From NCBI GenBank assembly GCA_002413045.1, contig DHWF01000031.1, positions 799 through 42,416 on the forward strand: a stretch of DNA of 41,618 bases, given 5' to 3'. Position numbers and translations under genes: made by a program. Below, one piece after another: positions 14,060 through 21,589 of the stretch; the stretch's first letter is position 1; each line of letters opens with the position of its first letter. The DNA comes from Chloroflexi bacterium UBA5189. Its GTDB lineage: Bacteria; Chloroflexota; Limnocylindria; Limnocylindrales; CSP1-4. The notes under the pieces are model-generated. The model searched no databases. It was not told where the DNA came from and saw only the letters and a list, made by a program, of their open reading frames with translations.

Positions 14060-15088
14060 TCACGCGGTGGGTCCGGCCTCCCCGCCAGTCTCGGTCAATT
14101 TGGCGCTCTCTCGCGCCAGCTGATCTCTCTCCCAGAAGCTGAGATCTAGCGAGCCTGCGACCGAGAGTCGGTAGACGATCTCGGTGACGCGAGCCATCGC
14201 CCACGCAACATCGTCAATGGACGGGTCGGGCGCGCCATGGCGAAGGGTCCTTAGGGATCCGGAACCCCAGTTGGCTTCACCCAGGATCGTCTCCAGTCGC
14301 GCGAGCGTCGCTCGGCTTTGCCCGAGCGCAATCCTGCGGACCCATCGCTCGTCGCGCTGGACCGATTCGTGCAACTTTGCCAGCTGACCATCCACTGCCT
14401 TGGCGAGGGCCGACGTAGGGTCGCGCTGGAGGCCGCCGCCTGTGTTAGGCAGGGACCACCGCGACGAAGGGTCGCGCGACGGGAGTTCCGCGCGGTGGAT
14501 TACGAGCGTGAAGGCACCAGACAGGTTGGTCGCCGCGCCAAGGTGGTCATTCGCCCTGAAGAGGTCCTCCGCGAGCTCGAGGTACTCGCGCAGACGCTTG
14601 TCCTCGATGCGCCGAGCAACCGCGCGCGTCAGACCGCCGCCGCCTGGTAGTGCCTCGAGGGCGACGACTAAGGGCAGCACGTCGAGAAGCGTTCGAGCGG
14701 TGAGTGCAGCCTCGGCCGCGGTGCTGTCGGCAACGGCTACCCCGCGGTGCAGCGCGAAGTTACGGACGTCGTTGAGGTTGATGAGCTCGCTCGGCAGGTG
14801 ATCCGGCAGGGGCACACCCGGCGGAAGCGCATCTGTCGCTCGCTTCAGCAGCGCGTCGAAAGTCTCGAACCGCGGTCCCGGCCGGCCGGGACGGCGACTT
14901 GCAATCAAGCCGAGCATGACTTCTGTCGCCGAGTGCGCGCTGGCGACGGCGACGATGTTGAGCGCCCCGACCCTCGCCCTGGCGGCGTCCTCCGCGGCGG
15001 CAATGAGCGAGACGGCTCCGAGCCATCGCGCGACGATCGTCGATTCCTGGCGAACCGCCGAGACGGGCGGGCCTTCCGCACCGCTCAC
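14060..15088 (-). CDS. HEPN-like protein with RX4H motif, putative RNase/defence factor
   Basis: A 342-residue soluble, helical protein. Around residue 107 it has LNDVRNFALHRGVAVAD, a classical HEPN RX4-6H motif (Arg109-Asn110 ... His114) in a helix. HEPN proteins are commonly RNases in toxin-antitoxin and abortive-infection systems. No second domain is recognised in residues 190-342. The GTG at 15088 stands 3 bp from the right inverted arm, so its promoter must overlap attR (attP in the circle), where it would be divergent from the recombinase. It has no partner gene that looks like an MNT antitoxin. It could also be a phage-derived 'abortive infection' type protein. Confidence in HEPN is moderate. 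Confidence 0.5.
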   Translation of the reverse strand: MSGAEGPPVSAVRQESTIVARWLGAVSLIAAAEDAARARVGALNIVAVASAHSATEVMLGLIASRRPGRPGPRFETFDALLKRATDALPPGVPLPDHLPSELINLNDVRNFALHRGVAVADSTAAEAALTARTLLDVLPLVVALEALPGGGGLTRAVARRIEDKRLREYLELAEDLFRANDHLGAATNLSGAFTLVIHRAELPSRDPSSRWSLPNTGGGLQRDPTSALAKAVDGQLAKLHESVQRDERWVRRIALGQSRATLARLETILGEANWGSGSLRTLRHGAPDPSIDDVAWAMARVTEIVYRLSVAGSLDLSFWERDQLARESAKLTETGGEAGPTA

Positions 15089-15092
15089 GCGC

Positions 15093-15107
15093 TATAGGAC
15101 ACTGCTA
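15093..15107. repeat. right terminal inverted arm (attP half-site)
   Basis: TATAGGACACTGCTA is the reverse complement, with one mismatch, of the left arm 4054-4068. It is separated by 2 bp from the right direct repeat. Confidence 0.75.
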
Positions 15108-15109
15108 CA

Positions 15110-15123
15110 GTTCGCTCGGTCAC
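15110..15123. repeat. attR: attR core: right copy of the 14-bp direct repeat
   Basis: GTTCGCTCGGTCAC, identical to 4040-4053. Here it carries the TPR gene's stop codon (TGA, minus strand 15122-15120) overlapped by a vestigial ndk GTG (15123-15121). This vestige marks the original ndk start. Confidence 0.85.
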
Positions 15124-15971
15124 GAGACCTCCAGGCTCTCCGCGGCCGCATCGAAGGCGGCCTCGGCTTCGAGATGTCGGCCCAGCAGGCGCTGGGCGTC
15201 ACCGCGCAGGAGCGCGGCGGTTGGTTCGCGCCGGAGATGCAGCGCGTCGAGGACGGACGGCGCGAGCGTTGGATCGTGGCGCAGGACGAGGGCGAGCCGC
15301 AGGAACGCCCGCTCGGGCCGCGTCTCCAGCTCCGCTTTGGCGCGGGCGAGCTCGGCGAGCGGATCCAGCTGGGCCTTGATACGCCGGGCCGCGGCGGGTG
15401 CGGGTCGACGCGGAGCGGCGGGCGCCGCCATCCCGGTCGGGCCTTCGTCGTCCGAGGCGCCGCGCGCCGGCGCGCGGTCGGCCGGGCGATCGATCGCCGG
15501 GCCGGGCCGGCCGGCATCGATCCGGCTCGCTGCCTCGCGACGGAGCTCGCCGAGGTCGGTCCGCTCGACCGGCGCCGTGGGCCAGGGCGCGCGACGGGGG
15601 AGGCCCGCGAAGATCGCATCGAGCGTGGCTGCGTCGGCGACGGGCAGCCGGTCCATCAGGTCGCGGGCGTCCGACGCGCGCCCATCGAGCGCCGCGGCCT
15701 CGGCCGCGATGCACAGGGCGACGTCGTCGGAGCCGCCGGCGTCGAGGTGGGCGACCGCCGCCTGGGCGGCCGCATCGCCATCGCCGGTGCGCCAGCGGGC
15801 CTCGGCGAGCACCGCCAGGCCGTTGCCATCCAGCGCGTCGCGCCGGAGCAGGTCCTCCAGCTCGGCGCGCGCGAGCGTGAGCTGTCCGAGTCGCAGATGG
15901 ACCCGGGCGATCCGGATGTCGTCGAGGCGGCCGTCGGCCGCGAGGGCAGTGCGAACGGTGTCGGTGGTCAT
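15120..15971 (-). CDS. tetratricopeptide-like repeat protein
   Basis: A 283-residue protein from the ATG at 15971, which overlaps the M16 peptidase stop (ATGA). It starts MTTDTVRTALAADGRLDDIRIARVHLRLGQLTLARAELEDLLRRDALDGNGLAVLAEARWRTGD. These are TPR-type helical pairs, followed by an Ala/Pro/Arg-rich linker (about 170-215) and a second helical block ending ..GDAQRLLGRHLEAEAAFDAAAESLEVS. Such proteins scaffold protein complexes; the partner is unknown. Its last codons lie in the attR repeat. It formerly led by GTGA overlap into ndk. Confidence 0.7.
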   Translation of the reverse strand: MTTDTVRTALAADGRLDDIRIARVHLRLGQLTLARAELEDLLRRDALDGNGLAVLAEARWRTGDGDAAAQAAVAHLDAGGSDDVALCIAAEAAALDGRASDARDLMDRLPVADAATLDAIFAGLPRRAPWPTAPVERTDLGELRREAASRIDAGRPGPAIDRPADRAPARGASDDEGPTGMAAPAAPRRPAPAAARRIKAQLDPLAELARAKAELETRPERAFLRLALVLRHDPTLAPSVLDALHLRREPTAALLRGDAQRLLGRHLEAEAAFDAAAESLEVS

Positions 15972-17236
15972 GCCGGCAACCGGAGGTGGCGCTCGAGGCC
16001 GCGGAGCGATCGGGCGGGCGCGACCACGGCAAGGCGCAGGAGGTCGTCCCGGAACAGCTCGCCAGCGAGCCGGGACAGGTCGGCGGAGGTCACCCGGGCC
16101 ACCTCGGCAAGGGCCTCGTCGAGGGTGAGCACACGCTCGTGGAGGGCCTCCTGCCCACCGATCCAGGAGGCGAGGTGGCGCGTCTCCTCCATGCGTAGCT
16201 CGAGGCCCCCGGACAGGTACGCCTTCGCTTTCGCGAGCTCCTCGTCGGTGACCGGCTCGTCCCGCAGGCGCGCGAGCTCGCGCAGGATCGCCTCCAGCGT
16301 GCGCCCGACGCGCCCCGGATCCACCCCAGCGGAGACCTCGAGGGCGCCCGCGTCGGCGTACTCGACGACGCCGGATGACACGTCGTACGCCAGCGCATCG
16401 CGATCGACGAGGGCGAGGAACAGGCGGCTGCTCATCCCATCCCCGAGCACGCAGTTGAGGACGCTGAGCGCCCACGCGTCCGGGTGGTCGCGCGGCAGCG
16501 CCGGAACGCCGACGCACAACTGCGCCTGGGTCGTATCGCGGCGGCCGGTCAGGATGCGGTCGCCGGCAGGGAGCGCGGGCGCGGGCTCGAACCCGTGCAG
16601 CGCGCCGTTGCCGCGCCCGAACGCCCTCCCGGCCAGCTCGACTGCCTCGCCGTGCTCGATGTCGCCGGCAATCGAGATCACCGCGTTCGCCGGTCGATAG
16701 GTCGCCGACCAGAACGCCCGGATGCCGGACGCCGGAAGCGCGCGCACGTCGGACTCCTCGCCGCAGATCTCGCGCCCCAGCGCCGTCTGCCCGAACATCG
16801 CCTGCTGGAACAGGATCTGGGCCATCTCGGCTGGGTCGTCCAGGTAGCCGCGGATCTCCTCGACGATGACCTCACGCTCGCGGTCGATGTCCGCTGGGTC
16901 CAGTGCTGGGCGGCAGATCAGCTCGCCGAGCACCGTCATCGCCCGCTCCGTCTCGCGGCGCGGCACGCGGACCCAGTAGACCGTCGCCTCACGGTCCGTG
17001 GCCGCGTTGAACGAGCCGCCGACGCCCTCGATCGCCTCGCTCAGGGCGCGCGTCGATGGATAGGCGGCGGTCCCCTTGAACGTCAGGTGCTCGAGGAAGT
17101 GGGCCATCCCGGCCTGCTCCGGCGCCTCGAGGCGCGATCCCGCCCGCACATATGCCGCGATCGACACCGACCGCGCGGCAGGCAGTGGTGCGCTGATCAC
17201 GCGCGGCCCGTCGGCCAGCGTCGTCCGTTCGAACAT
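15968..17236 (-). CDS. M16 family zinc peptidase (processing-protease-like)
   Basis: A 422-residue M16 (pitrilysin/insulinase) peptidase. The inverted zinc motif HFLEH stands at residues 46-50 (..EQAGMAHFLEHLTFKGT), and the third ligand lies in the downstream EREVIVEEIRGYLDDP segment. The C-terminal M16_C domain is recognisable from GREICGEESDV to ..KAKAYLSGGLELRMEETR. The ATG at 17236 is chosen because TACCAT lies 7 nt upstream, making a leaderless message likely. The frame extends 16 codons further without homology. First gene of the ancestral M16-TPR-ndk operon. Confidence 0.9.
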   Translation of the reverse strand: MFERTTLADGPRVISAPLPAARSVSIAAYVRAGSRLEAPEQAGMAHFLEHLTFKGTAAYPSTRALSEAIEGVGGSFNAATDREATVYWVRVPRRETERAMTVLGELICRPALDPADIDREREVIVEEIRGYLDDPAEMAQILFQQAMFGQTALGREICGEESDVRALPASGIRAFWSATYRPANAVISIAGDIEHGEAVELAGRAFGRGNGALHGFEPAPALPAGDRILTGRRDTTQAQLCVGVPALPRDHPDAWALSVLNCVLGDGMSSRLFLALVDRDALAYDVSSGVVEYADAGALEVSAGVDPGRVGRTLEAILRELARLRDEPVTDEELAKAKAYLSGGLELRMEETRHLASWIGGQEALHERVLTLDEALAEVARVTSADLSRLAGELFRDDLLRLAVVAPARSLRGLERHLRLPA

Positions 17237-17300
17237 CGCCGGGATGGTACCCGAGGCGGCGTCCGTGGCCGCCCGCGAGCCCATCGCCGGACCGGGAATC

Positions 17301-17335
17301 GCAGCGGCCGGCGCCCGCTGGGCGCCGGCCGCTGC
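17301..17335 (-). terminator. strong 16-bp hairpin between permease and M16 genes
   Basis: GCAGCGGCCGGCGCCC (17301-17316), loop GCT, and its exact complement (17320-17335) form a perfect GC-only 16-bp stem. It lies downstream of the NCS2 permease on the minus strand and upstream of the M16 promoter. It has no T-run but is very stable; it probably ends the permease transcript. Confidence 0.65.
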
Positions 17336-17356
17336 CGTTGCTCCGTCGATGGACGG

Positions 17357-18727
17357 TTACTTGGGCAGGATCGTCTGGATCCAGCTGTTCGCGAAGTAGA
17401 TGAGGAATGCCAGGGAGACCACCCACATCAGCGGGTGGATCTCGGACATCTTGCCGCGCACGACCTTGAGGAGCACCCAGCTGATGAAGCCGGCCCCGAT
17501 GCCGACGGTGATGTCGTAGGTGAGCGGCATGAGGATCATCGTGAGGAGGGCCGGCAGGCCGTCCTCGATGTCGGCGACGTTGATGTCCTTGACGAGCGTG
17601 AACATGAGGTAGCCGACCAGGACGAGGGCCGGGGCCGTGGCCTGGGCCGGGATCAGGCCGGCGATCGGCGAGAGGAAGATCGCGAGGAGGAACAGAACCC
17701 CGGTCACGACCGAGGCAAATCCCGTCCGCGCGCCCTCGGCCACGCCCGCCGCGCTCTCGATGTACGTCGTGTTCGACGACACGCCGCCAGCGCCGCCAGC
17801 GATCGCGGCGATGCTGTCGACGATCAGCACGCGGCCGATGCCGGGAACGCTGCCATCCGGTTCGGCGAGACCCGCTTCCGCGGCGATGCCGGTGACGGTG
17901 CCCATCGTGTCGAAGAAGTCACTGAGCATGATCGCGAAGATCGTCAGGACGGCGGTCACCACGCCGAGCTTGGTGAAGACCTGGAACGGGTCCTGGAGGC
18001 CAAGGCCGAGCGTCGAGAAGCTCACCGCCGCGGTGAGCTTGCTGGTGTCGACCGGCTGCACGCCGGCGACGATCGCGATGATCGTCGTCACGATGATGCT
18101 GACGATCAGGGCGGCCCTGATCTTGCGGGCGAACAGGATGAACGTGATCGCCAGGCCGATGAGGAACACGAACTGTGGCGGGGTGGCCGGGAACGCCAGC
18201 GTCACGAGGGTGCCGTCACAGAAGCCGAGGGTTGCCGAATCCGGCGCGCAGTTCGAGACGATCAGTCCGCCGTTGGCGAACCCGATGAACAGGATGAAGA
18301 GTCCGATGCCAACGCCGATCGACCGCTTCAGGGCCAGCGGGACGGCGTTCATGATCGCTTCCCGGAGCCCGACGACGACGAGGATCGTGATGGCCACGCC
18401 CTCGATCACGATGACGCCCATGGCGCCCTTCGCGTCGAGGCCCTTCGACGTCAGGCTGAAGGCGACGATGGCGTTGATGCCGAGGCCGGCCGCGAGGGCG
18501 AACGGGTAGTTCCCGATCAGGCCCATGGCGATCGTCATGATCCCGGCGATCAACGCGGTGCCGGCGGCCACGGCCACGGGGTCAAGACCGAGCGGCTTGG
18601 CGATGATGTTGCCGTTCAGGAAGATGATGTAGGCCATGACCATGAACGTGGTCAGGCCGCCTCGAGCCTCCGTCAGGATGTCGGTCTTTCGCTCAGCAAA
18701 CTTGAAGTAGCTGGCGATCGCACTCAC
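17357..18727 (-). CDS. NCS2/AzgA-type purine permease
   Basis: A 456-residue membrane transporter of the AzgA-like NCS2 family, which imports hypoxanthine, guanine or adenine with protons. It has the typical N-terminus FKFAERKTDILTEARGGLTTFMVMAYIIFLN, about 12-14 membrane segments, the substrate-site helix FFDTMGTVTGIAAEAGL, and SSNTTYIESAAGVAEGARTGFASVVTG. The GTG at 18727 has GGAGGAGGGA as ribosome site. A TACCAT box (18831-18826) gives a leader of about 100 nt that contains two competing hairpins. Substrate specificity cannot be read from the sequence. Confidence 0.9.
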   Translation of the reverse strand: MSAIASYFKFAERKTDILTEARGGLTTFMVMAYIIFLNGNIIAKPLGLDPVAVAAGTALIAGIMTIAMGLIGNYPFALAAGLGINAIVAFSLTSKGLDAKGAMGVIVIEGVAITILVVVGLREAIMNAVPLALKRSIGVGIGLFILFIGFANGGLIVSNCAPDSATLGFCDGTLVTLAFPATPPQFVFLIGLAITFILFARKIRAALIVSIIVTTIIAIVAGVQPVDTSKLTAAVSFSTLGLGLQDPFQVFTKLGVVTAVLTIFAIMLSDFFDTMGTVTGIAAEAGLAEPDGSVPGIGRVLIVDSIAAIAGGAGGVSSNTTYIESAAGVAEGARTGFASVVTGVLFLLAIFLSPIAGLIPAQATAPALVLVGYLMFTLVKDINVADIEDGLPALLTMILMPLTYDITVGIGAGFISWVLLKVVRGKMSEIHPLMWVVSLAFLIYFANSWIQTILPK

Positions 18728-18749
18728 GGGGATGCGTCCCTCCTCCACT

Positions 18750-18776
18750 GGCGCGTCCACGCGCCCGGCGGGGCGC
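18750..18776 (-). promoter_or_regulatory. competing hairpins in the permease leader
   Basis: GGCGCG-TCCA-CGCGCC (18750-18765) and GCGCCC-GGCG-GGGCGC (18761-18776), written for the plus strand, share 18761-18765, so only one can form at a time. Mutually exclusive stems just before the ribosome site of a transporter gene suggest conditional control. I see no conserved core of a known purine riboswitch. Confidence 0.3.
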
Positions 18777-18886
18777 GAACGCTGCTCCCTCCATGCGGGT
18801 CCCCCTCGGCCCGTTGATCGCGGCGATGGTACGCCCGCCGTATCTGGGTTTTTGCCGATTCGCGCAGGCTGAAACCCGGCCGCGGA

Positions 18887-19321
18887 TTACTCCTCGGCGG
18901 AGGCGGAATCGAGCCCCTGGAGCTCCATCTGGACGTACCCGGAGGTGTCGAACGAGAGCTGGTGCGGCTCGAATGGCGAGGTGCCGCCGTCGCCGCCCGG
19001 CGTGAACTCGACGACCACCGATTCGTCGCCCTGGACGAGGGTGTACACGAGCAGCTGGTCCGGCCGTGTCGTGAAGTCGAGGTGCTCGAACGAGTCGACG
19101 TTGAGCGTGATCGCGATGGGCGTGAAGTAGGTCGACACGTCGGGCTGGTCGACGACGATCCGCTCGACCCAACCGGTGCCATGCGCCGCCACCTCGCGCC
19201 CGCGCAGGTAGCGGTACGAGACCGTCTGCTTCAGGAGCGGCCGCAGGAGGTTGAGCATGTCCTCGCGGCTCGTGACCACGCCCTGGTTCACGAAGAACTT
19301 GGCCGGCGGCTGGCTGGGCAC
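18887..19321 (-). CDS. conserved protein of unknown function
   Basis: A 144-residue soluble protein from the GTG at 19321 (GGAGGAG seven bases upstream). TACCAT at 19372-19367 is the likely -10 box. The sequence ..FFVNQGVVTSREDMLNLLRPLLKQTVSYRYLRGREV and ITLNVDSFEHLDFTTRPDQLLVYTLVQGDESVVVEFTP looks like a small alpha/beta domain. There is no signal peptide and no known motif. It is divergent from coaX. Confidence 0.65.
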   Translation of the reverse strand: MPSQPPAKFFVNQGVVTSREDMLNLLRPLLKQTVSYRYLRGREVAAHGTGWVERIVVDQPDVSTYFTPIAITLNVDSFEHLDFTTRPDQLLVYTLVQGDESVVVEFTPGGDGGTSPFEPHQLSFDTSGYVQMELQGLDSASAEE

Positions 19322-19412
19322 GGGCTCCTCCTCCGGGGCACGGCAGGACTGGAGGGAACGGCGCCGATGGTAGCGCGGGTCGGGCTGGTTCGGGCCACCG
19401 AAATCGGCCGCG

Positions 19413-19418
19413 TATGAT
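19413..19418 (+). promoter_or_regulatory. -10 box of the CoA operon
   Basis: TATGAT lies 6 nt before the coaX ATG with no ribosome site between, so the message is probably leaderless. Confidence 0.55.
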
Positions 19419-19424
19419 CGGGCC

Positions 19425-20237
19425 ATGCTCCTTGCGATCGACGTCGGGAACTCGAACGTGACGATCGGGTCGTTCCGGAACGGCTCGCTCGTGGCCGTCC
19501 GGCGCGCGAGCACGCCGCGAGGCGGTTCGGCCGACGAGCTCGAGCTGCTCGTCGAGGGCCTGCTCCGGCTCGACGACACGGCATTCGCCGACGTGTCCGC
19601 GGTCGTCGCGGCGTCCGTGGTGCCGGCCGTCAGCGCCGCGCTCGAAGCCGTGACGGCGCGACGCGATCGGCCGCTGCTGCTGGCCGGCGCAGGGACGGTC
19701 CCCATCCCGATTCGCGTGGATCGTCCGGGCGAGGTCGGGGCAGATCGGCTTGTCAACGCCCTGGCCGCGGCGCGCTTGTACGGGACGCCGGCGATCGTCG
19801 TCGATCTCGGCACGGCGACGACGTTCGACTGCGTGGCGCGCGACGGCGCGTTCGTGGGTGGCGCGATCGCGCCCGGGCTCGAGCTGGGGCTCGATGCGCT
19901 CGCGAGCCAGACCGCCAAGCTGCCGCGGGTCGAGCTGCGGACACCGGACCGCGCGATCGGCCGGGACACGGTCTCGGCCATCCAGAGCGGCGCCGTCCTC
20001 GGCTACCAGGCGCTCGTCGCGGGCCTCCTCGCGCGCATTCGCCGCGAGCTCGCCGACGCGGGCGATGTCACGCCCACGGACGTGCACGTCGTGCTCACCG
20101 GCGGCCTGTCGCGGCTTCCCTGGGCGACGGCGCTCGAGGGCGTCGAGGCGATCGATCCGGACCTGACCCTGAAGGGCCTCGCGATCCTGCACGCCGAGGT
20201 CGCCGGCGGGCAACCGCTCCAGCTCGAACTCTCGTGA
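19425..20237 (+). CDS. coaX: type III pantothenate kinase
   Basis: CoaX phosphorylates pantothenate, the first step from vitamin B5 to CoA. The 270-residue protein has the ASKHA-fold motifs: MLLAIDVGNSNVTIGSF at the N-terminus, GADRLVNALAA, DLGTATTFDCV and GGAIAPGLELGLDAL. Length is typical. The stop overlaps the coaBC GTG (GTGA), so the CoA genes are read as one unit. Confidence 0.95.
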   Translation: MLLAIDVGNSNVTIGSFRNGSLVAVRRASTPRGGSADELELLVEGLLRLDDTAFADVSAVVAASVVPAVSAALEAVTARRDRPLLLAGAGTVPIPIRVDRPGEVGADRLVNALAAARLYGTPAIVVDLGTATTFDCVARDGAFVGGAIAPGLELGLDALASQTAKLPRVELRTPDRAIGRDTVSAIQSGAVLGYQALVAGLLARIRRELADAGDVTPTDVHVVLTGGLSRLPWATALEGVEAIDPDLTLKGLAILHAEVAGGQPLQLELS

Positions 20238-21589
20238 GGGAGGGCCGCCTCTCCGGGCGCCTCATCGCGCTCGGGGTCACTGGTTCGATCTCGGCCTACA
20301 AGGCGGTCGAGCTGCTCCGGCTGCTGACCGCCGAGGGCGCGGACGTGGTCGTCATGCTGTCGCCGTCGGCGACGCGCTTCGTCGGTCCGCTGTCATTCGC
20401 CGCGCTGTCGCGGCATCCGGTCGAATCGGACGTGCTCGATCTGCTCCCGGACGGCCGGATCGGCCACATCGTCATCGCCGACTCGGCGGACGCCATCGTG
20501 GTCGCGCCCGCCACGGCGCACTGGCTGGCCGCGATGGCGAACGGGCTGTCGGGCGACGTCGTGACCGCCGCGGCGCTCGCGACGAGCGCGCCGGTCGTCG
20601 TCGCGCCGGCGATGGACGGCGACATGTGGACCCATCCCGCGACGGTCTCGAACGTGGCGCGGCTGCGGGACGATTTTGGCTACACGGTGGTGGCCCCGGA
20701 GTCAGGGCCGCTCGCGTCCGGGCAGACTGGCGTTGGGCGGCTCGCCGAGCTGCCGGCGATCGTCGACGCGGTGGTGGCGGCCGTTGGCGGCCGGCCGATC
20801 CGGCAGGCCTCGGCCGCGGCTCGCCCGCCCGTTGTCGACGCGGCGCCGCGCGACGCCGACCTGGTCGGGCGCCGGATCGTGATCACCGCCGGCGGCACCC
20901 GCGAGCCGATCGACCCGGTTCGCTACATCGGCAATCGCTCGACCGGGAAGATGGGAGTCGCGGTCGCCGACGCGGCGATCGCCCGGGGAGCCGCAGTCAC
21001 CCTGATCGCCGCGGCGGTCGAGGTGGCGCTGCCCCCCGAGGGGCACGTGGTTCGCGTCGAGACCGCCGCCGGCCTCCGAGAGGCCCTGCGCGACGCGATG
21101 CCATTGGCCGACGCGCTGGTAATGGCTGCCGCCGTCGCCGATTTCACGCCGATGGCGCCGTCGGATCGAAAGATCTCGCGCGCGGGCGGCGGCCTGACGC
21201 TGGAGCTGTCCCCCACCCCGGACCTGCTCGCGGAGATCGCGGCACTGGGCGCCGGATCGGGCGACGGGCCGGGCACGGCAGCCCCCATCCTCGTCGGGTT
21301 TGCCGCGGAGACCGGCGGTCTCGAGCGGGCTCCGGAGAAGCTGCGCGCCAAGGGAATCGACCTGCTGGTCGCCAACGACGTCAGCGAGGCCGGCTCCGGG
21401 TTCGGGACGGACACGAACCGGGTCACGATCCTGGACCGTGGCGGCACGGTCGACGCACTGCCACTCATGACCAAGCGCGAGGTCGCCGATCGCATCCTCG
21501 ACCGGGTCGCGCGGGCGTTGGACGCTCGCGACGCCGCGGCGCAGACTGCCGGCATGCACCCTGACATGCAGGAGGGACGACCCGCATGA
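20234..21589 (+). CDS. coaBC: bifunctional phosphopantothenoylcysteine decarboxylase / phosphopantothenate-cysteine ligase
   Basis: CoaBC makes 4'-phosphopantetheine from phosphopantothenate and cysteine. The 451-residue protein shows the flavin-binding CoaC half (about 10-190: ALGVTGSISAYKAVELLRLL, APATAHWLAAMANGLSGD, APAMDGDMW) and the CoaB half (about 210-430: ITAGGTREPIDPVRYIGNRSTGKMG, AAVADFTP, LVANDVSEAGSGFGTDTNRVT). The linker with ..QASAAARPPVVDAAPRD is longer than usual. The GTG start overlaps the coaX stop, and the stop overlaps the panB ATG. Confidence 0.95.
   Translation: MREGRLSGRLIALGVTGSISAYKAVELLRLLTAEGADVVVMLSPSATRFVGPLSFAALSRHPVESDVLDLLPDGRIGHIVIADSADAIVVAPATAHWLAAMANGLSGDVVTAAALATSAPVVVAPAMDGDMWTHPATVSNVARLRDDFGYTVVAPESGPLASGQTGVGRLAELPAIVDAVVAAVGGRPIRQASAAARPPVVDAAPRDADLVGRRIVITAGGTREPIDPVRYIGNRSTGKMGVAVADAAIARGAAVTLIAAAVEVALPPEGHVVRVETAAGLREALRDAMPLADALVMAAAVADFTPMAPSDRKISRAGGGLTLELSPTPDLLAEIAALGAGSGDGPGTAAPILVGFAAETGGLERAPEKLRAKGIDLLVANDVSEAGSGFGTDTNRVTILDRGGTVDALPLMTKREVADRILDRVARALDARDAAAQTAGMHPDMQEGRPA

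Larger units (their letters stand above)
4054..15123 (+). mobile_element. integrative element, phage-satellite-like, inserted at the TPR/ndk junction
   Basis: An 11,070-bp element bounded by the 14-bp direct repeat (left 4040-4053, right 15110-15123), with one repeat copy counted as its own. The first gene is a large serine recombinase placed next to attL. Cargo in order: unknown (-) and HTH regulator (+) as a divergent pair, an overlapping operon with replication-like, HNH and small-terminase genes, a DnaA-box-like cluster, DarT/DarG, tiny overlapping genes, a lipoprotein, and a HEPN-like gene (-) next to attR. No large terminase, portal, capsid, tail, conjugation or lysis gene is seen. Genes are intact and tightly coupled, so it does not look decayed. 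A phage satellite or minimal phage-derived element fits best. Confidence 0.85.

Noticed and set aside
13877..14149. 90-codon plus-strand frame across the second 52-bp repeat
   Set aside because: Arg/Ser/Gly-rich, overlaps the end of the HEPN-like gene, and has no ribosome site; judged non-coding.
4054..15123. CRISPR array or cas genes within the element
   Set aside because: No series of short direct repeats with regular spacers. The repeats present are pairs only.
16484..18817. Very long plus-strand open frame of 777 codons
   Set aside because: It runs antisense through the M16 peptidase and NCS2 permease, which have clear motifs. Its translation is Arg/Asp/His-rich, as expected for a shadow frame in GC-rich DNA.
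18728..18886. Classical purine riboswitch upstream of the permease
   Set aside because: The conserved aptamer loops could not be found. Only generic GC hairpins are visible.
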